Of a stretch of 64,000 nucleotides of DNA, positions 45,941-53,751 are shown one piece after another. The translations under genes were made by a program, and so were the position numbers. The stretch is taken from the NCBI RefSeq assembly GCF_009900765.1, contig NZ_JAAABL010000001.1, forward strand, positions 492,566-556,565. Reading direction: 5' to 3'. Numbering within the stretch: the stretch's first letter is position 1; each line of letters starts with the position of its first letter. The notes below the pieces were generated by a model, which made no database searches, was not told where the DNA came from, and saw only the letters and a program-made list of their open reading frames with translations. This stretch comes from Rhodovarius lipocyclicus (lineage in GTDB: Bacteria > Pseudomonadota > Alphaproteobacteria > Acetobacterales > Acetobacteraceae).

Positions 45941-47160
45941 GTGCGCACCAGCGGGCAGCCGCCCTGGGCCAGCGGGCGGAAGGCCTCGGCGGCGGGGATG
46001 GTCCGGCGCAGGGTGTAGTAATCCCAGGGGGCGCGGCTTTCCTCGGGCGACTTCACCTGGAACAGGTACATGTCATGCAGCTTGCGGCCATCGGCGCGCA
46101 GCTCGCCCCGGCCGAACAGCGGGTCATCGGTGGGGTTGGCCTTCATCCATTCCATGGCGGCGCGGCCGCTGGCCTTGGCGCGCTCGGCGCCCAGCGCCAC
46201 GGCGGCCTTCAGGTAATGCGTGACGGCCGAATAGGCCCCGGCATGGATCATCGAGGGCTTCTGGCCGTTCAGCTGCGGCGCGACGCGGGCGGAGAACGCC
46301 CGGCTGCCCTCGTTCATGTCCCAGTAGAAGGCCTCGGTCAGCACCAGCCCCTGGGCGGCGGCCAGGCCCACGGCATGCACATCCGCGATCTGGAACAGCA
46401 GTCCCGCCAGCCGCACGCCGCGCCGCGTCAGCCCGAATTCCGCCGCCTGCTTGATGCAGGAGACGGTGTCGGACCCCGCATTGGCCAGCCCCACGATCTT
46501 CGCGCGGCTCGCCTGCGCCTGGAGGAGGAAGGACGAGAAATCGGTCGTGCCCGGAAAGGGCGTGCGCGCCTGGCCCAGCACGCGCCCGCCGGCGGCGCGC
46601 ACGAAATCGGCCGTGTCGCGTTCCAGCGCGTGGCCGAAGGCGTAGTCAGCGGTGATGAAGAACCAGGTGTCCCCGCCATCGGCCACCAGCGCCCGGCCGG
46701 TGCCCGACGCGAGTGACCAGGTGTCATAGGTCCAATGCGCGTGGTTGGGCCCGCAGCGGTCGCCCGAGAGGTTGGCCGCGGCCGGGCCGGTGAACAGGGC
46801 CACCTTGTCCTTCTCCCGCACCATGTCCGCCACGGCGAAGGCGACGGAGGAGACGGGCACGTCCAGGATCACATCCACCCCCTGGGTATCCAGCCAGGAG
46901 CGCGCCATGGTGGTGCCGACATCGGGGCGGTTCTGGAAATCGCCCTGGATGACCTCGACCCGCAGGCCGGGATGGGCGCGCATCATGTCCTCGGCCGCCA
47001 GCCGGGCGCCGACGACGGAGCCCGGGCCGGTGTTGGCGGCATAAGGGCCGTTCATGTCGGTCAGCACGCCGATGCGCAGGGTGGGGGGTGTCTGGGCATG
47101 CGCCGTGCCGAACACGGCGGCACCCGCGCCGGCCAGCAGCGGCCGTCGAGAGATGTTCAT
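45937..47160 (-). CDS. ABC transporter substrate-binding protein, branched-chain amino acid (type 1) family
   Basis: 407-residue periplasmic receptor with a twin-arginine-like signal (MNISRRPLLAGAGAAVFG, cleavage near AHAQ). The mature part starts LRIGVLTDMNGPYAANTG, includes GPNHAHWTYDTWSLASG and DTWFFITADYAFGHALERD, and ends GGCPLVRT. It is clearly homologous to the receptor at 1066-2295, which ends GGCPLVTG and shares TWFFITADxAFGHxxERD-type sequence, so the two are paralogues. It heads a three-gene operon. No permease is nearby. Confidence 0.89.
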   Translation of the reverse strand: MNISRRPLLAGAGAAVFGTAHAQTPPTLRIGVLTDMNGPYAANTGPGSVVGARLAAEDMMRAHPGLRVEVIQGDFQNRPDVGTTMARSWLDTQGVDVILDVPVSSVAFAVADMVREKDKVALFTGPAAANLSGDRCGPNHAHWTYDTWSLASGTGRALVADGGDTWFFITADYAFGHALERDTADFVRAAGGRVLGQARTPFPGTTDFSSFLLQAQASRAKIVGLANAGSDTVSCIKQAAEFGLTRRGVRLAGLLFQIADVHAVGLAAAQGLVLTEAFYWDMNEGSRAFSARVAPQLNGQKPSMIHAGAYSAVTHYLKAAVALGAERAKASGRAAMEWMKANPTDDPLFGRGELRADGRKLHDMYLFQVKSPEESRAPWDYYTLRRTIPAAEAFRPLAQGGCPLVRT

Positions 47161-47328
47161 GGATGGTCCTTCCCGGTGCCAGCCCGGGCGATGCCGGCCT
47201 GGCTTGTTGTGCGTACAGGTTGGCGCGGGCGGGCGCGTTGCGCAAGCGTTGCCATGGCACCGGAGCGCATGGCCCGCTTACGCTTGGTAGCTGGCGCGCG
47301 CGGCGCATCCGGGCTACCACCCCGGCCG

Positions 47329-48999
47329 ATGCAGCTTTCCGACATCTTCGCCCGGGGCGAGGCCCTGGCCACCCGCCGGCCCCGCCTGGCGCTGGTCCTG
47401 CTCTGCCTGTGCCTTTATCTGCCGGGCTTCTTCACCATCCCCGCGCTGGACCGCGACGAGGCACGCTTCGCCCAGGCCAGCCGCCAGATGCTGGACAGCG
47501 GCGACTACGTGCGCATGCGCGTGGGCGAGGAGGACCGCAACAAGAAGCCCGTGGGCATCCATTGGGCGCAGGTGACGGCGGTACATGCGCTGGAGGCCGT
47601 GGGCATTCCGGCGCGCGGGCGGATCTGGGCCTATCGCATCCCCTCCCTGCTCGGCGCTATCCTGGCGGTGCTGGCCACCTTCCAGCTGGGGCGCGCCCTG
47701 GTGGGGCGGCGGGCCGCGTTGCTGGCGGCGGCATTACTGGCGGGCTGCATGGTGCTGGTGGTGGAAACCCATATCGCCAAGACCGACGCCGCCCTGCTGG
47801 CCACCGTCGCGGCCGCCATGGGGCTGTTCGGCATGGCCTATATCCGGCCCGGCGGCTTCACGGCGCGGCAGGCGGCGGGGTTCTGGGCGGTGCTCGGTGT
47901 CTCCATCCTGCTGAAGGGCCCGATCGGGCCGATGATCCCGCTGCTGACCGGCATCACGCTGGCGGTGATGGACCGGGGCGCGCCCTGGCTGCGCGCGCTG
48001 CGCCCGCAATGGGGTGTCGCGCTGATGATCGCCATCGCCGCCCCCTGGATGGTGGCGATCGGCATCGCCACCGAAGGCCGTTTCTTCGCCGAGGCGGTCG
48101 GCAACGACATGATCGCCAAGGTGGGCTCGGGCGAGGAGAAGCATTGGGGCCCGCCGGGCTTCTATCTGCTGACCTTCATCATCGCGGCCTTCCCCACCGC
48201 CTGGCTGGCGATGCCCGCGCTGCGCCATGCCTGGCTGCAGCGCGGCCTGCCGGCCACGCGCTTCCTGCTGGCCTGGATCGTGCCCAGCTGGCTGCTGTTC
48301 GAGGCGGTGCAGACCAAGCTGCCGCACTATACCCTGCCGCTGTATCCGGCGCTGATGCTGCTGATCGCCCATTGGGCGTTGGACCCGCTGCGCCTGGCGC
48401 CGCAGCGCTGGATGCTGTGGGCCATGCGCGCGCTGCTGGTGGGTGTGGCGCTGGGCATCGGCATCGTGGCGCCGGCGGCGGGTTTCCTGATGGGCGGGCG
48501 GATGGTCTGGACCGCCCTGTTCGCCCTGCCGGCCGGCGCGCTGCTGGCCTGGACGGTGCTGGCCGCCACGCGGCACGGCAACTGGGCGCGCGGCGCGGTG
48601 CTGGGCGTGGTGCTGGCGGTACCGGTCTATGTCTCGGTGCTGGAGCTGACGCTGCCGCGCATCGAAGCGATGTGGATTTCCCCCCGCCTGGGCGACACGC
48701 TGGACCGCGTGGCCCCGGGCCTACCCCCGCGCGATTTCGGCATGCTGGGCCATGCCGAGCCTTCCGTTCTGTTCCGCGTCGGCGCCGAGGTGCGGCTGCT
48801 GCCCAACGCGGCGGAGGCCGCGGCTTTCCTGTCGGGCGCCGAGGGCCGGGTGATCGCGGTCGCGCACCGGCAGGAGGCGGCCTTCCAGGCGGAGGCCGCG
48901 CGCCAGGGGCTGCGGCTGGCCGAGATCGCCAGCGTTGATGGCTACAATTATTCCCGCGGGCGGCCGGTGACGCTGCTGCTGTATCGGAAGGCACCATGA
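47329..48999 (+). CDS. ArnT-like membrane glycosyltransferase (GT83/PMT family)
   Basis: 556-residue integral membrane protein with about eleven to twelve hydrophobic segments. The first periplasmic loop has PALDRDEARFAQASRQML, the acidic pair typical of ArnT/PMT-type transferases that use undecaprenyl- or polyprenyl-phosphate sugars. ILLKGPIGPMIPLLTG and KLPHYTLPLYPALMLL are further family stretches. It probably decorates lipid A or another envelope glycan. It overlaps dedA by four bases, a pairing that suits polyprenyl-phosphate recycling. Confidence 0.86.
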   Translation: MQLSDIFARGEALATRRPRLALVLLCLCLYLPGFFTIPALDRDEARFAQASRQMLDSGDYVRMRVGEEDRNKKPVGIHWAQVTAVHALEAVGIPARGRIWAYRIPSLLGAILAVLATFQLGRALVGRRAALLAAALLAGCMVLVVETHIAKTDAALLATVAAAMGLFGMAYIRPGGFTARQAAGFWAVLGVSILLKGPIGPMIPLLTGITLAVMDRGAPWLRALRPQWGVALMIAIAAPWMVAIGIATEGRFFAEAVGNDMIAKVGSGEEKHWGPPGFYLLTFIIAAFPTAWLAMPALRHAWLQRGLPATRFLLAWIVPSWLLFEAVQTKLPHYTLPLYPALMLLIAHWALDPLRLAPQRWMLWAMRALLVGVALGIGIVAPAAGFLMGGRMVWTALFALPAGALLAWTVLAATRHGNWARGAVLGVVLAVPVYVSVLELTLPRIEAMWISPRLGDTLDRVAPGLPPRDFGMLGHAEPSVLFRVGAEVRLLPNAAEAAAFLSGAEGRVIAVAHRQEAAFQAEAARQGLRLAEIASVDGYNYSRGRPVTLLLYRKAP

Positions 49000-49604
49000 T
49001 CAACTGGATTACCGACACCATCGCCAGCATGGGGCTGACGGGGGTGTTCCTGCTGATGTTCGCGGAGAATGTATTTCCGCCCATCCCCTCCGAGATGATC
49101 ATGCCATTCGCGGGGTTTTCCGCCGCGCGCGGGCAGATGTCGCTGATCGGCGCCATCCTGGCGGGCGTGCTGGGCACGGTGCTGGGCAACGCCATCTGGT
49201 TCGAGGCCGCGCGCGCCTTCGGGCTGCGGCGCAGCCGGGCGCTGTGCGAGAAGTTCGGCCGCTGGGTGGGGGTGGAGGCGCAGGACCTGGACGACGCCCA
49301 GGCCGCGTTGCAGCGCATGGGGCCCTGGGCCGTGTTCCTGGGCCGCATGATGCCGGGCATCCGCACGCTGATCTCGGTGCCCGCGGGCATCATCGAAATG
49401 CCGCGCCTGCAATTCTATGTGCTGACCATGCTGGGCAGCAGCCTGTGGATCGGCGCGCTGACGGTGCTGGGCTGGTGGCTGGAGGACCGATTCGGCGTGG
49501 TGGAAACCTGGCTGGACCCGCTGAGCAAGCCGCTGGTGCTGGTGATGGCGCTGGCCTGCCTGTGGCCCATCTGGCACGCGTGGCGCCGCCGCCGGAAAGG
49601 CTGA
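48996..49604 (+). CDS. DedA family membrane protein
   Basis: 202-residue inner-membrane protein. The DedA signatures are ENVFPPIPSEMIMPFAGF near residue 25 and the FLGRMMPGIRTLISVPAGIIEMP segment near residue 110. Members act in the recycling of undecaprenyl phosphate and other lipids and in membrane potential homeostasis. It starts within the stop of the ArnT-like gene (ATGA). tRNA-Ser follows 48 bases later. Confidence 0.92.
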   Translation: MINWITDTIASMGLTGVFLLMFAENVFPPIPSEMIMPFAGFSAARGQMSLIGAILAGVLGTVLGNAIWFEAARAFGLRRSRALCEKFGRWVGVEAQDLDDAQAALQRMGPWAVFLGRMMPGIRTLISVPAGIIEMPRLQFYVLTMLGSSLWIGALTVLGWWLEDRFGVVETWLDPLSKPLVLVMALACLWPIWHAWRRRRKG

Positions 49605-49652
49605 GCGGCAGGATTGCGCGACGCGCCCGGGCTGGGTAAAGGGGCGCGTGCT

Positions 49653-49742
49653 GGACAGGTGGCGGAGTGGTCGATCGCGCCGGTCTCGAAAACCGGAGTA
49701 CGTGCAAGCGTACCGTGGGTTCGAATCCCACCCTGTCCGCCA
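49653..49742 (+). tRNA. tRNA-Ser (anticodon CGA)
   Basis: Ninety bases including an encoded CCA. The acceptor stem GGACAGG pairs with CCTGTCC. The anticodon stem-loop CCGGTCTCGAAAACCGG gives CGA. A long variable arm marks a class II serine tRNA, and the T-arm is GGGTTCGAATCCC. It is the last core feature before the recombinase-bearing accessory region. Confidence 0.97.
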
Positions 49743-49793
49743 GCGATAATTCATTGATAATATTGGATTTATTGGCTTTCGGGTGTACTCCTG

Positions 49794-49817
49794 AAAGCCG
49801 CGGACTTCCGCGGCTTT
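49794..49817. terminator. Hairpin downstream of tRNA-Ser
   Basis: AAAGCCGCGG, ACTT, CCGCGGCTTT is a perfect ten-bp stem 51 bases after the tRNA. The T stretch is only three bases. It could end tRNA transcription or mark the junction of the accessory region. Confidence 0.45.
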
Positions 49818-49876
49818 GCGGCCCTGGTCTCATTCCTAAAACGTGCTTCAGACCGTCTTTGGCGTTGGATGCGCCG

Positions 49877-50071
49877 ATGCACAGCGGAATCGTCTTTGGA
49901 GGCGATGAGGGCTACTACGCTTTCGTCGAGAACGGAGCGGAGATTTGCCGCCTGACTGGATGGGGACCGCGAAGTCGGCTTGGCAGAAATCTGGCCCGCA
50001 TGGGTTTTTCGGTTGGTCATGAACGAGATCGGCACCGCTGTTTGGGCAGTGCCGTGATGCTAAGGCGGTGA
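49877..50071 (+). CDS. Possible small protein of 64 residues
   Basis: A short frame starting MHSGIVFGGDEGYYAFVENG, with normal-looking composition, in the 345-base gap between tRNA-Ser and the recombinase gene. There is no convincing ribosome site and no recognised family. It may be a remnant left by integration. The rest of this gap holds only the tRNA-proximal hairpin. Confidence 0.25.
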   Translation: MHSGIVFGGDEGYYAFVENGAEICRLTGWGPRSRLGRNLARMGFSVGHERDRHRCLGSAVMLRR

Positions 50072-50087
50072 TGGATCCTTGGCGCTG

Positions 50088-51998
50088 CTAGCTCATCGCG
50101 AGATGCTGCCGCTGTTCCTTCCACCCCAGCGGTAGGCGACTGTCCTCGAGCAGCCGCTTTGCGGTCAGTTCTACCGGCTGCCGTCCTTCGATGATCGCCT
50201 TGACGATGTCGGGCGCGAGCCAAGCCAGCCTGACCACCCGCGTCACCCAGGATGGTGTCAGCCCTTCCCGATCAGCGAACTCCTTTAGCGTCGTCGTATC
50301 GCTGGCTACCAGCCGCTGCTGCAGCACCAGCGCCCTGGCGATAAGCGTGATCAGCCCTGTGTCGACCCTGCGCGCTGCACTGCTGTCCTCCAGCACCAGC
50401 GCCATCTCGAGGCCGGCCCGGCGCAGCCGTGCGGGCACGGTGAGGGTGAGGATCTGTGATGGGTGGATGATGCTCGGCGAGGTCACATGCGGAGCAGTGC
50501 TTTCGTCAGCCCCACGCAGCATCGCGATCAGCCCGATGAGGTCGAGGTCCATCCGGATGTCCTGGGCATGGATCTCCACGCGATGAAGGACGGCCAGCAG
50601 CATCTGCCGCTGCTCGCTCGGTCCAAGCGCCGACCAGCCTTGGGCCAACTCCCGGCCTCGCTGCAGCAGTCGCTTCATCTCACGACCGCTGATGGGATGG
50701 ACGGCTGATGCGATGACGGAGCTGTCGGTGCCGCAGGAGGCGTACTGCTGTCCCTGCATGATCGCGCGATGCAGGTCAGCCTGGCTCTGGAGCAGTTCTA
50801 TCAGTCGCTGAGACACTAGCTGTTCCAGGTCCCGTGCCGGGATGCGCTGAGCCGCCATCTGCGGTGACGGCCTGCCCCGCTTGCCGGTGACCAGATGCTG
50901 GCTGACATAATACCGATACCGCTTGCCCGCCTTTGTCGCATGCGTAGGCGTGAGACGCTCTCCAGCCTCGTCATAGGCCAGCCCTGCCAGCAGGCTGACT
51001 TCCTTGGCGCGGAGCTGCTCGCACCGCTCCTGCCGGTTCTGGCCCAGCTGGACCTGCACTGCATCCCAGAGTTCCGCGTCGACGACGGCCTCATGCTCGC
51101 CAGCATAGATGTGGCCATTGTGCTCCACCTCGCCGCGATAGGCGCGGTTCTGCAGCAGGGTGTAGAGCGCCCCGCGCCCGATCTCCCGACCACCCTGCAT
51201 CTTGGCGTTGGTGAGCCAGGGACGGGCCTTGCTGCGGATGCCGCGCTCAGCCATCTCGGTGACCAGCAGATGGGCTGAGCCCAGTTGTAGATAGCGGCGA
51301 TAGATGTGCCGGACGGTTTCAGCCTCCTCGGCATTCACCACCAGCTTGCGGTCGCGCACGTCGTAGCCGAGCGGCACAGCCCCTCCCATCCACATGCCCT
51401 TGCGCTTGCTGGCGGCGATCTTGTCGCGGATGCGCTCGCCGGTGACCTCCCGCTCGAACTGGGCGAAGGACAGCAGCATGTTGAGCGTCAGGCGGCCCAT
51501 GCTGGTGGTGGTGTTGAACTGCTGGGTGATGGAGACGAAGGAGGCGCCATGGCCGTCCAACACCTCCACGATCTTGGCGAAGTCGGCGAGGGATCGAGTG
51601 AGGCGATCCACCTTGTAGACCACGACCAGGTCGACGAGGCCGGATTGGATGTCGGTCAGCAGGCGCTGGAGGGCCGGTCGCTCAAGGGTACCGCCTGAGA
51701 GGCCGCCATCGTCGTAGAGGGTGGGTAGGAGGATCCATCCCTCATGGCGCTGGCTGGTGATGTAGGCGGCGCAGGCCTCGCGTTGGGCATCGAGGGAGTT
51801 GAAGGCCTGCTCCAGGCCATCCTCGGAAGATTTGCGGGTGTAGATGGCGCAGCGGCGGATGGGGCCAGGCGCCGCAGCGCCACCGACACTGTTGGGCCTG
51901 ATACCTGCGCTCCCGCTGCGAGGCCTCCGTGCCGATGCCCCCGATTTGGCAGCAGGTGAAGTTGGGACCGCTATGCTGCCAAGGGCCTTGCTACGCAT
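50088..51998 (-). CDS. Large serine recombinase (site-specific integrase/invertase)
   Basis: 636 residues. The resolvase catalytic domain (about 45-190) starts CAIYTRKSSEDGLEQAFNSLD, with the catalytic serine in the YTRKS region, and includes VVYKVDRLTRSLADF. A 'recombinase' domain follows (about 205-330, PLGYDVRDRKLVVNAEEAETV). Then come a region where the zinc ribbon would lie and a long helical C-terminus. Unlike phage serine integrases, the C-terminus carries an HTH-like TTLKEFADREGLTPSWVTRVVRLAWL segment. The start at 51998 overlaps the DUF2924 gene by eight bases. It probably mobilised this region. Confidence 0.92.
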   Translation of the reverse strand: MRSKALGSIAVPTSPAAKSGASARRPRSGSAGIRPNSVGGAAAPGPIRRCAIYTRKSSEDGLEQAFNSLDAQREACAAYITSQRHEGWILLPTLYDDGGLSGGTLERPALQRLLTDIQSGLVDLVVVYKVDRLTRSLADFAKIVEVLDGHGASFVSITQQFNTTTSMGRLTLNMLLSFAQFEREVTGERIRDKIAASKRKGMWMGGAVPLGYDVRDRKLVVNAEEAETVRHIYRRYLQLGSAHLLVTEMAERGIRSKARPWLTNAKMQGGREIGRGALYTLLQNRAYRGEVEHNGHIYAGEHEAVVDAELWDAVQVQLGQNRQERCEQLRAKEVSLLAGLAYDEAGERLTPTHATKAGKRYRYYVSQHLVTGKRGRPSPQMAAQRIPARDLEQLVSQRLIELLQSQADLHRAIMQGQQYASCGTDSSVIASAVHPISGREMKRLLQRGRELAQGWSALGPSEQRQMLLAVLHRVEIHAQDIRMDLDLIGLIAMLRGADESTAPHVTSPSIIHPSQILTLTVPARLRRAGLEMALVLEDSSAARRVDTGLITLIARALVLQQRLVASDTTTLKEFADREGLTPSWVTRVVRLAWLAPDIVKAIIEGRQPVELTAKRLLEDSRLPLGWKEQRQHLAMS

Positions 51999-52461
51999 CG
52001 GCACCCACCCCGCCCATCCGGCCACGCTCCTTTCGATGCAGACCGAAGAAGCGAGGTCCCGACCATCCGACACCGGTGATCTCGCGAGCGATCTGAGACA
52101 GAGAAGCGTAATGACGGCCAAGATACTCAAACCCTCCCCGCAGAACCGTGACGGTGTGGGTCTGGCCATGCCAGTCACGAACCAGGGTGGTGCCGGGGCT
52201 GAGGTGGGTTGGAGCGACCGGCATCGCCGGCTGACTGGTCACCTCGGCACCAGCAGCGGCGACGAGGTGTTTGCGGAGGTTACTGGGCAGGCCACCAAGG
52301 GCGGCCTCCTGGAGCTTGTAGGCGATGCCCCGGCGAAGAAGATCTGGGCTGAGGCAGGGCGAAGGTTCAGCGCCATGAAGGCGCTGCCATTCCTGGCGCA
52401 ATGTCGCCGAGGAGTGAGTTGGCAGCGCAGCCAGGGCAGCGTCGAGGGTGCGCTGGCTCAT
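51991..52461 (-). CDS. DUF2924 domain protein
   Basis: 156 residues. It has the LRQEWQRLHGAEPSPCLSPDLLRRGIAYKLQE segment and the C-terminal GTTLVRDWHGQTHTVTVLRGGFEYLGRHYASLSQIAREITG stretch that define DUF2924 proteins, here ending in a Trp-rich SGPRFFGLH. These proteins travel with serine recombinases in alphaproteobacterial mobile elements and may bind DNA, but their role is not established. It overlaps the recombinase gene downstream and the DUF3489 gene upstream. Confidence 0.88.
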   Translation of the reverse strand: MSQRTLDAALAALPTHSSATLRQEWQRLHGAEPSPCLSPDLLRRGIAYKLQEAALGGLPSNLRKHLVAAAGAEVTSQPAMPVAPTHLSPGTTLVRDWHGQTHTVTVLRGGFEYLGRHYASLSQIAREITGVGWSGPRFFGLHRKERGRMGGVGADA

Positions 52462-53111
52462 GCTGAGTCTCCAGCGCCAGCCTCCACGATGCCGTTGCTG
52501 ACGACGACCTTCTCAATCATCGCGGTGGAGTTGGCCTCGGCGCCAGCAGCATCGCCGTGTGCCATGAGGACGTAGGCCTTGCGGGATCCCTGCAGATTGA
52601 GGCGCAGGGGGAAGCCCCGCTGGCGGAGACGGGTCAAAGCTGCCCGTGTGGTGTGAGGCTGCCAGCCGGTCAGGGCGATCAGTTCCTCGAGCGTGGCACC
52701 ACTCTCCGCAGCAACTGCCGTCATGATCAGGCCAAGCTTGCCGGTGGGTGCAGAGCGAGGACGCGTGGCAACGTCAGCCGCATCCCCATCCTGCGGGGAT
52801 GGCTCGGCGGATGGCGCTGCGGGCGACTGATGCAGGGAGGGGGCAGACCGACCTGCAGCCGCCAGCCCGGCATTGGAAAGTTGCAGGGTCAGCGGCTGAT
52901 CTGCGTCGTCCTGGCGCCAGCTATCGGCGCCCTCTGTCGCGAGGCATTCCTCCAGCAGCCCCTGGGCCAGCATGGAAGCGATCAGACGCTGAGGGACAGC
53001 GCCGCGGCGGGGGATGCTATCGGGGAAAGGCAGGACCGCATGATCAGGGCGTTGAGCGGCAGTCAGAAGAATGAGCTGCTGGGCGGGGGTGAGGGCCTTG
53101 GGGTGGGCCAT
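52458..53111 (-). CDS. DUF3489 domain protein
   Basis: 217 residues. The N-terminal part (MAHPKALTPAQQLILLTAAQRPDHAVLPFP) and the C-terminal helix-turn-helix-like LEELIALTGWQPHTTRAALTRLRQRG followed by a beta hairpin match DUF3489. An Ala/Pro/Ser-rich linker joins them. The start at 53111 follows GGAGACACC. First gene of a DUF3489-DUF2924-recombinase operon whose members overlap by 4 and 8 bases. Possibly a directionality or accessory DNA-binding factor. Confidence 0.85.
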   Translation of the reverse strand: MAHPKALTPAQQLILLTAAQRPDHAVLPFPDSIPRRGAVPQRLIASMLAQGLLEECLATEGADSWRQDDADQPLTLQLSNAGLAAAGRSAPSLHQSPAAPSAEPSPQDGDAADVATRPRSAPTGKLGLIMTAVAAESGATLEELIALTGWQPHTTRAALTRLRQRGFPLRLNLQGSRKAYVLMAHGDAAGAEANSTAMIEKVVVSNGIVEAGAGDSA

Positions 53112-53712
53112 GGCGGTGTCTCCGGCAGGGACCGCACCATGCGGCGCCTGTACCACCACAAGCCCGGGAGGTCCGGGCTGCCGGCGACGCTCAGGTCTCA
53201 GCCTGACCGCCGGCGCCTACAGCAATGCCCGAAATTCCCAGAAGCGCCAGTCGAAGTATAAATTCATGCGAATATTCTGCGGATGGACGCCGCCGTCATG
53301 CGAGGGCAAAAGAATTGCGATGGAGATTCATTTCTTGCCCCATTCCTAATTCCCCGATGTTTACTTATGACGCGACGTGGTCGCGTGCCATTGCGCGGCC
53401 TGACGAGCCGTCGACTTCATAATATCGCCCAGTCTATCAAGGTCTGAAAATGGCCGGAAGCCGAATGGCGGCTTCAAGCCGCCGCTTCCACGGAAGCAGA
53501 CTTGGAGCCGATGTAGCGAGGCAAACCCTGCGGCTTCATACTCGTCGGAGAACAATTACGCTTCGTTCCCGCACGCGCACAGAAAATCCATCTTTTCTAG
53601 CGCAAGGTGGCCACTTACCGTGGAAACGCCAGTTGCAAGCACCTCGCGATCCTGTTTCCATCCGGACCTGGAACGGCGTGCGGTGGGCCATGAACCAAGG
53701 AAGGCCGACACA
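53112..53712. other. AT-richer intergenic region before the ATPase operon
   Basis: About 600 bases without a convincing gene, between the divergent DUF3489 gene and the ATPase operon. Short open frames here lack ribosome sites and normal composition. The region probably contains the promoters of both operons. G+C drops noticeably from about 53240 onward. Confidence 0.5.
53456..53489. repeat. Nested hairpin in the ATPase operon leader
   Basis: Outer arms GGAAGC (53456-53461) and GCTTCC (53484-53489) enclose inner arms GGCGGC and GCCGCC around a TTCAA loop, with a five-base bulge on one side. It could be a terminator, a protein-binding site or a leader RNA structure. Confidence 0.5.
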
Positions 53713-53751
53713 ATGATGCGCTCGACCATCGGGAGGCTGCGCCGTTGGTAA
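53713..53751 (+). CDS. Twelve-codon leader frame overlapping the ATPase start
   Basis: ATG at 53713 is eight bases after a strong AAGGAAGG site and opens MMRSTIGRLRRW. The stop TAA at 53749-53751 lies just past the TTG start of the ATPase gene at 53745, in another frame. Translation here could couple to, or limit, ATPase synthesis. Confidence 0.4.
   Translation: MMRSTIGRLRRW

Larger units (their letters stand above)
50088..53111 (-). mobile_element. Recombinase module of an integrative element
   Basis: The DUF3489-DUF2924-serine recombinase trio is a recurrent mobile-element module in alphaproteobacteria. It stands next to tRNA-Ser(CGA), where the core gene order ends. The attachment sites and right boundary were not found; the element may continue past the window. 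Confidence 0.6.

Noticed and set aside
49769..50035. 88-residue minus-strand frame between tRNA-Ser and the recombinase
   Set aside because: Arg/Ser/Ala-rich low-complexity translation, no ribosome site, and it overlaps the better-looking plus-strand short frame.
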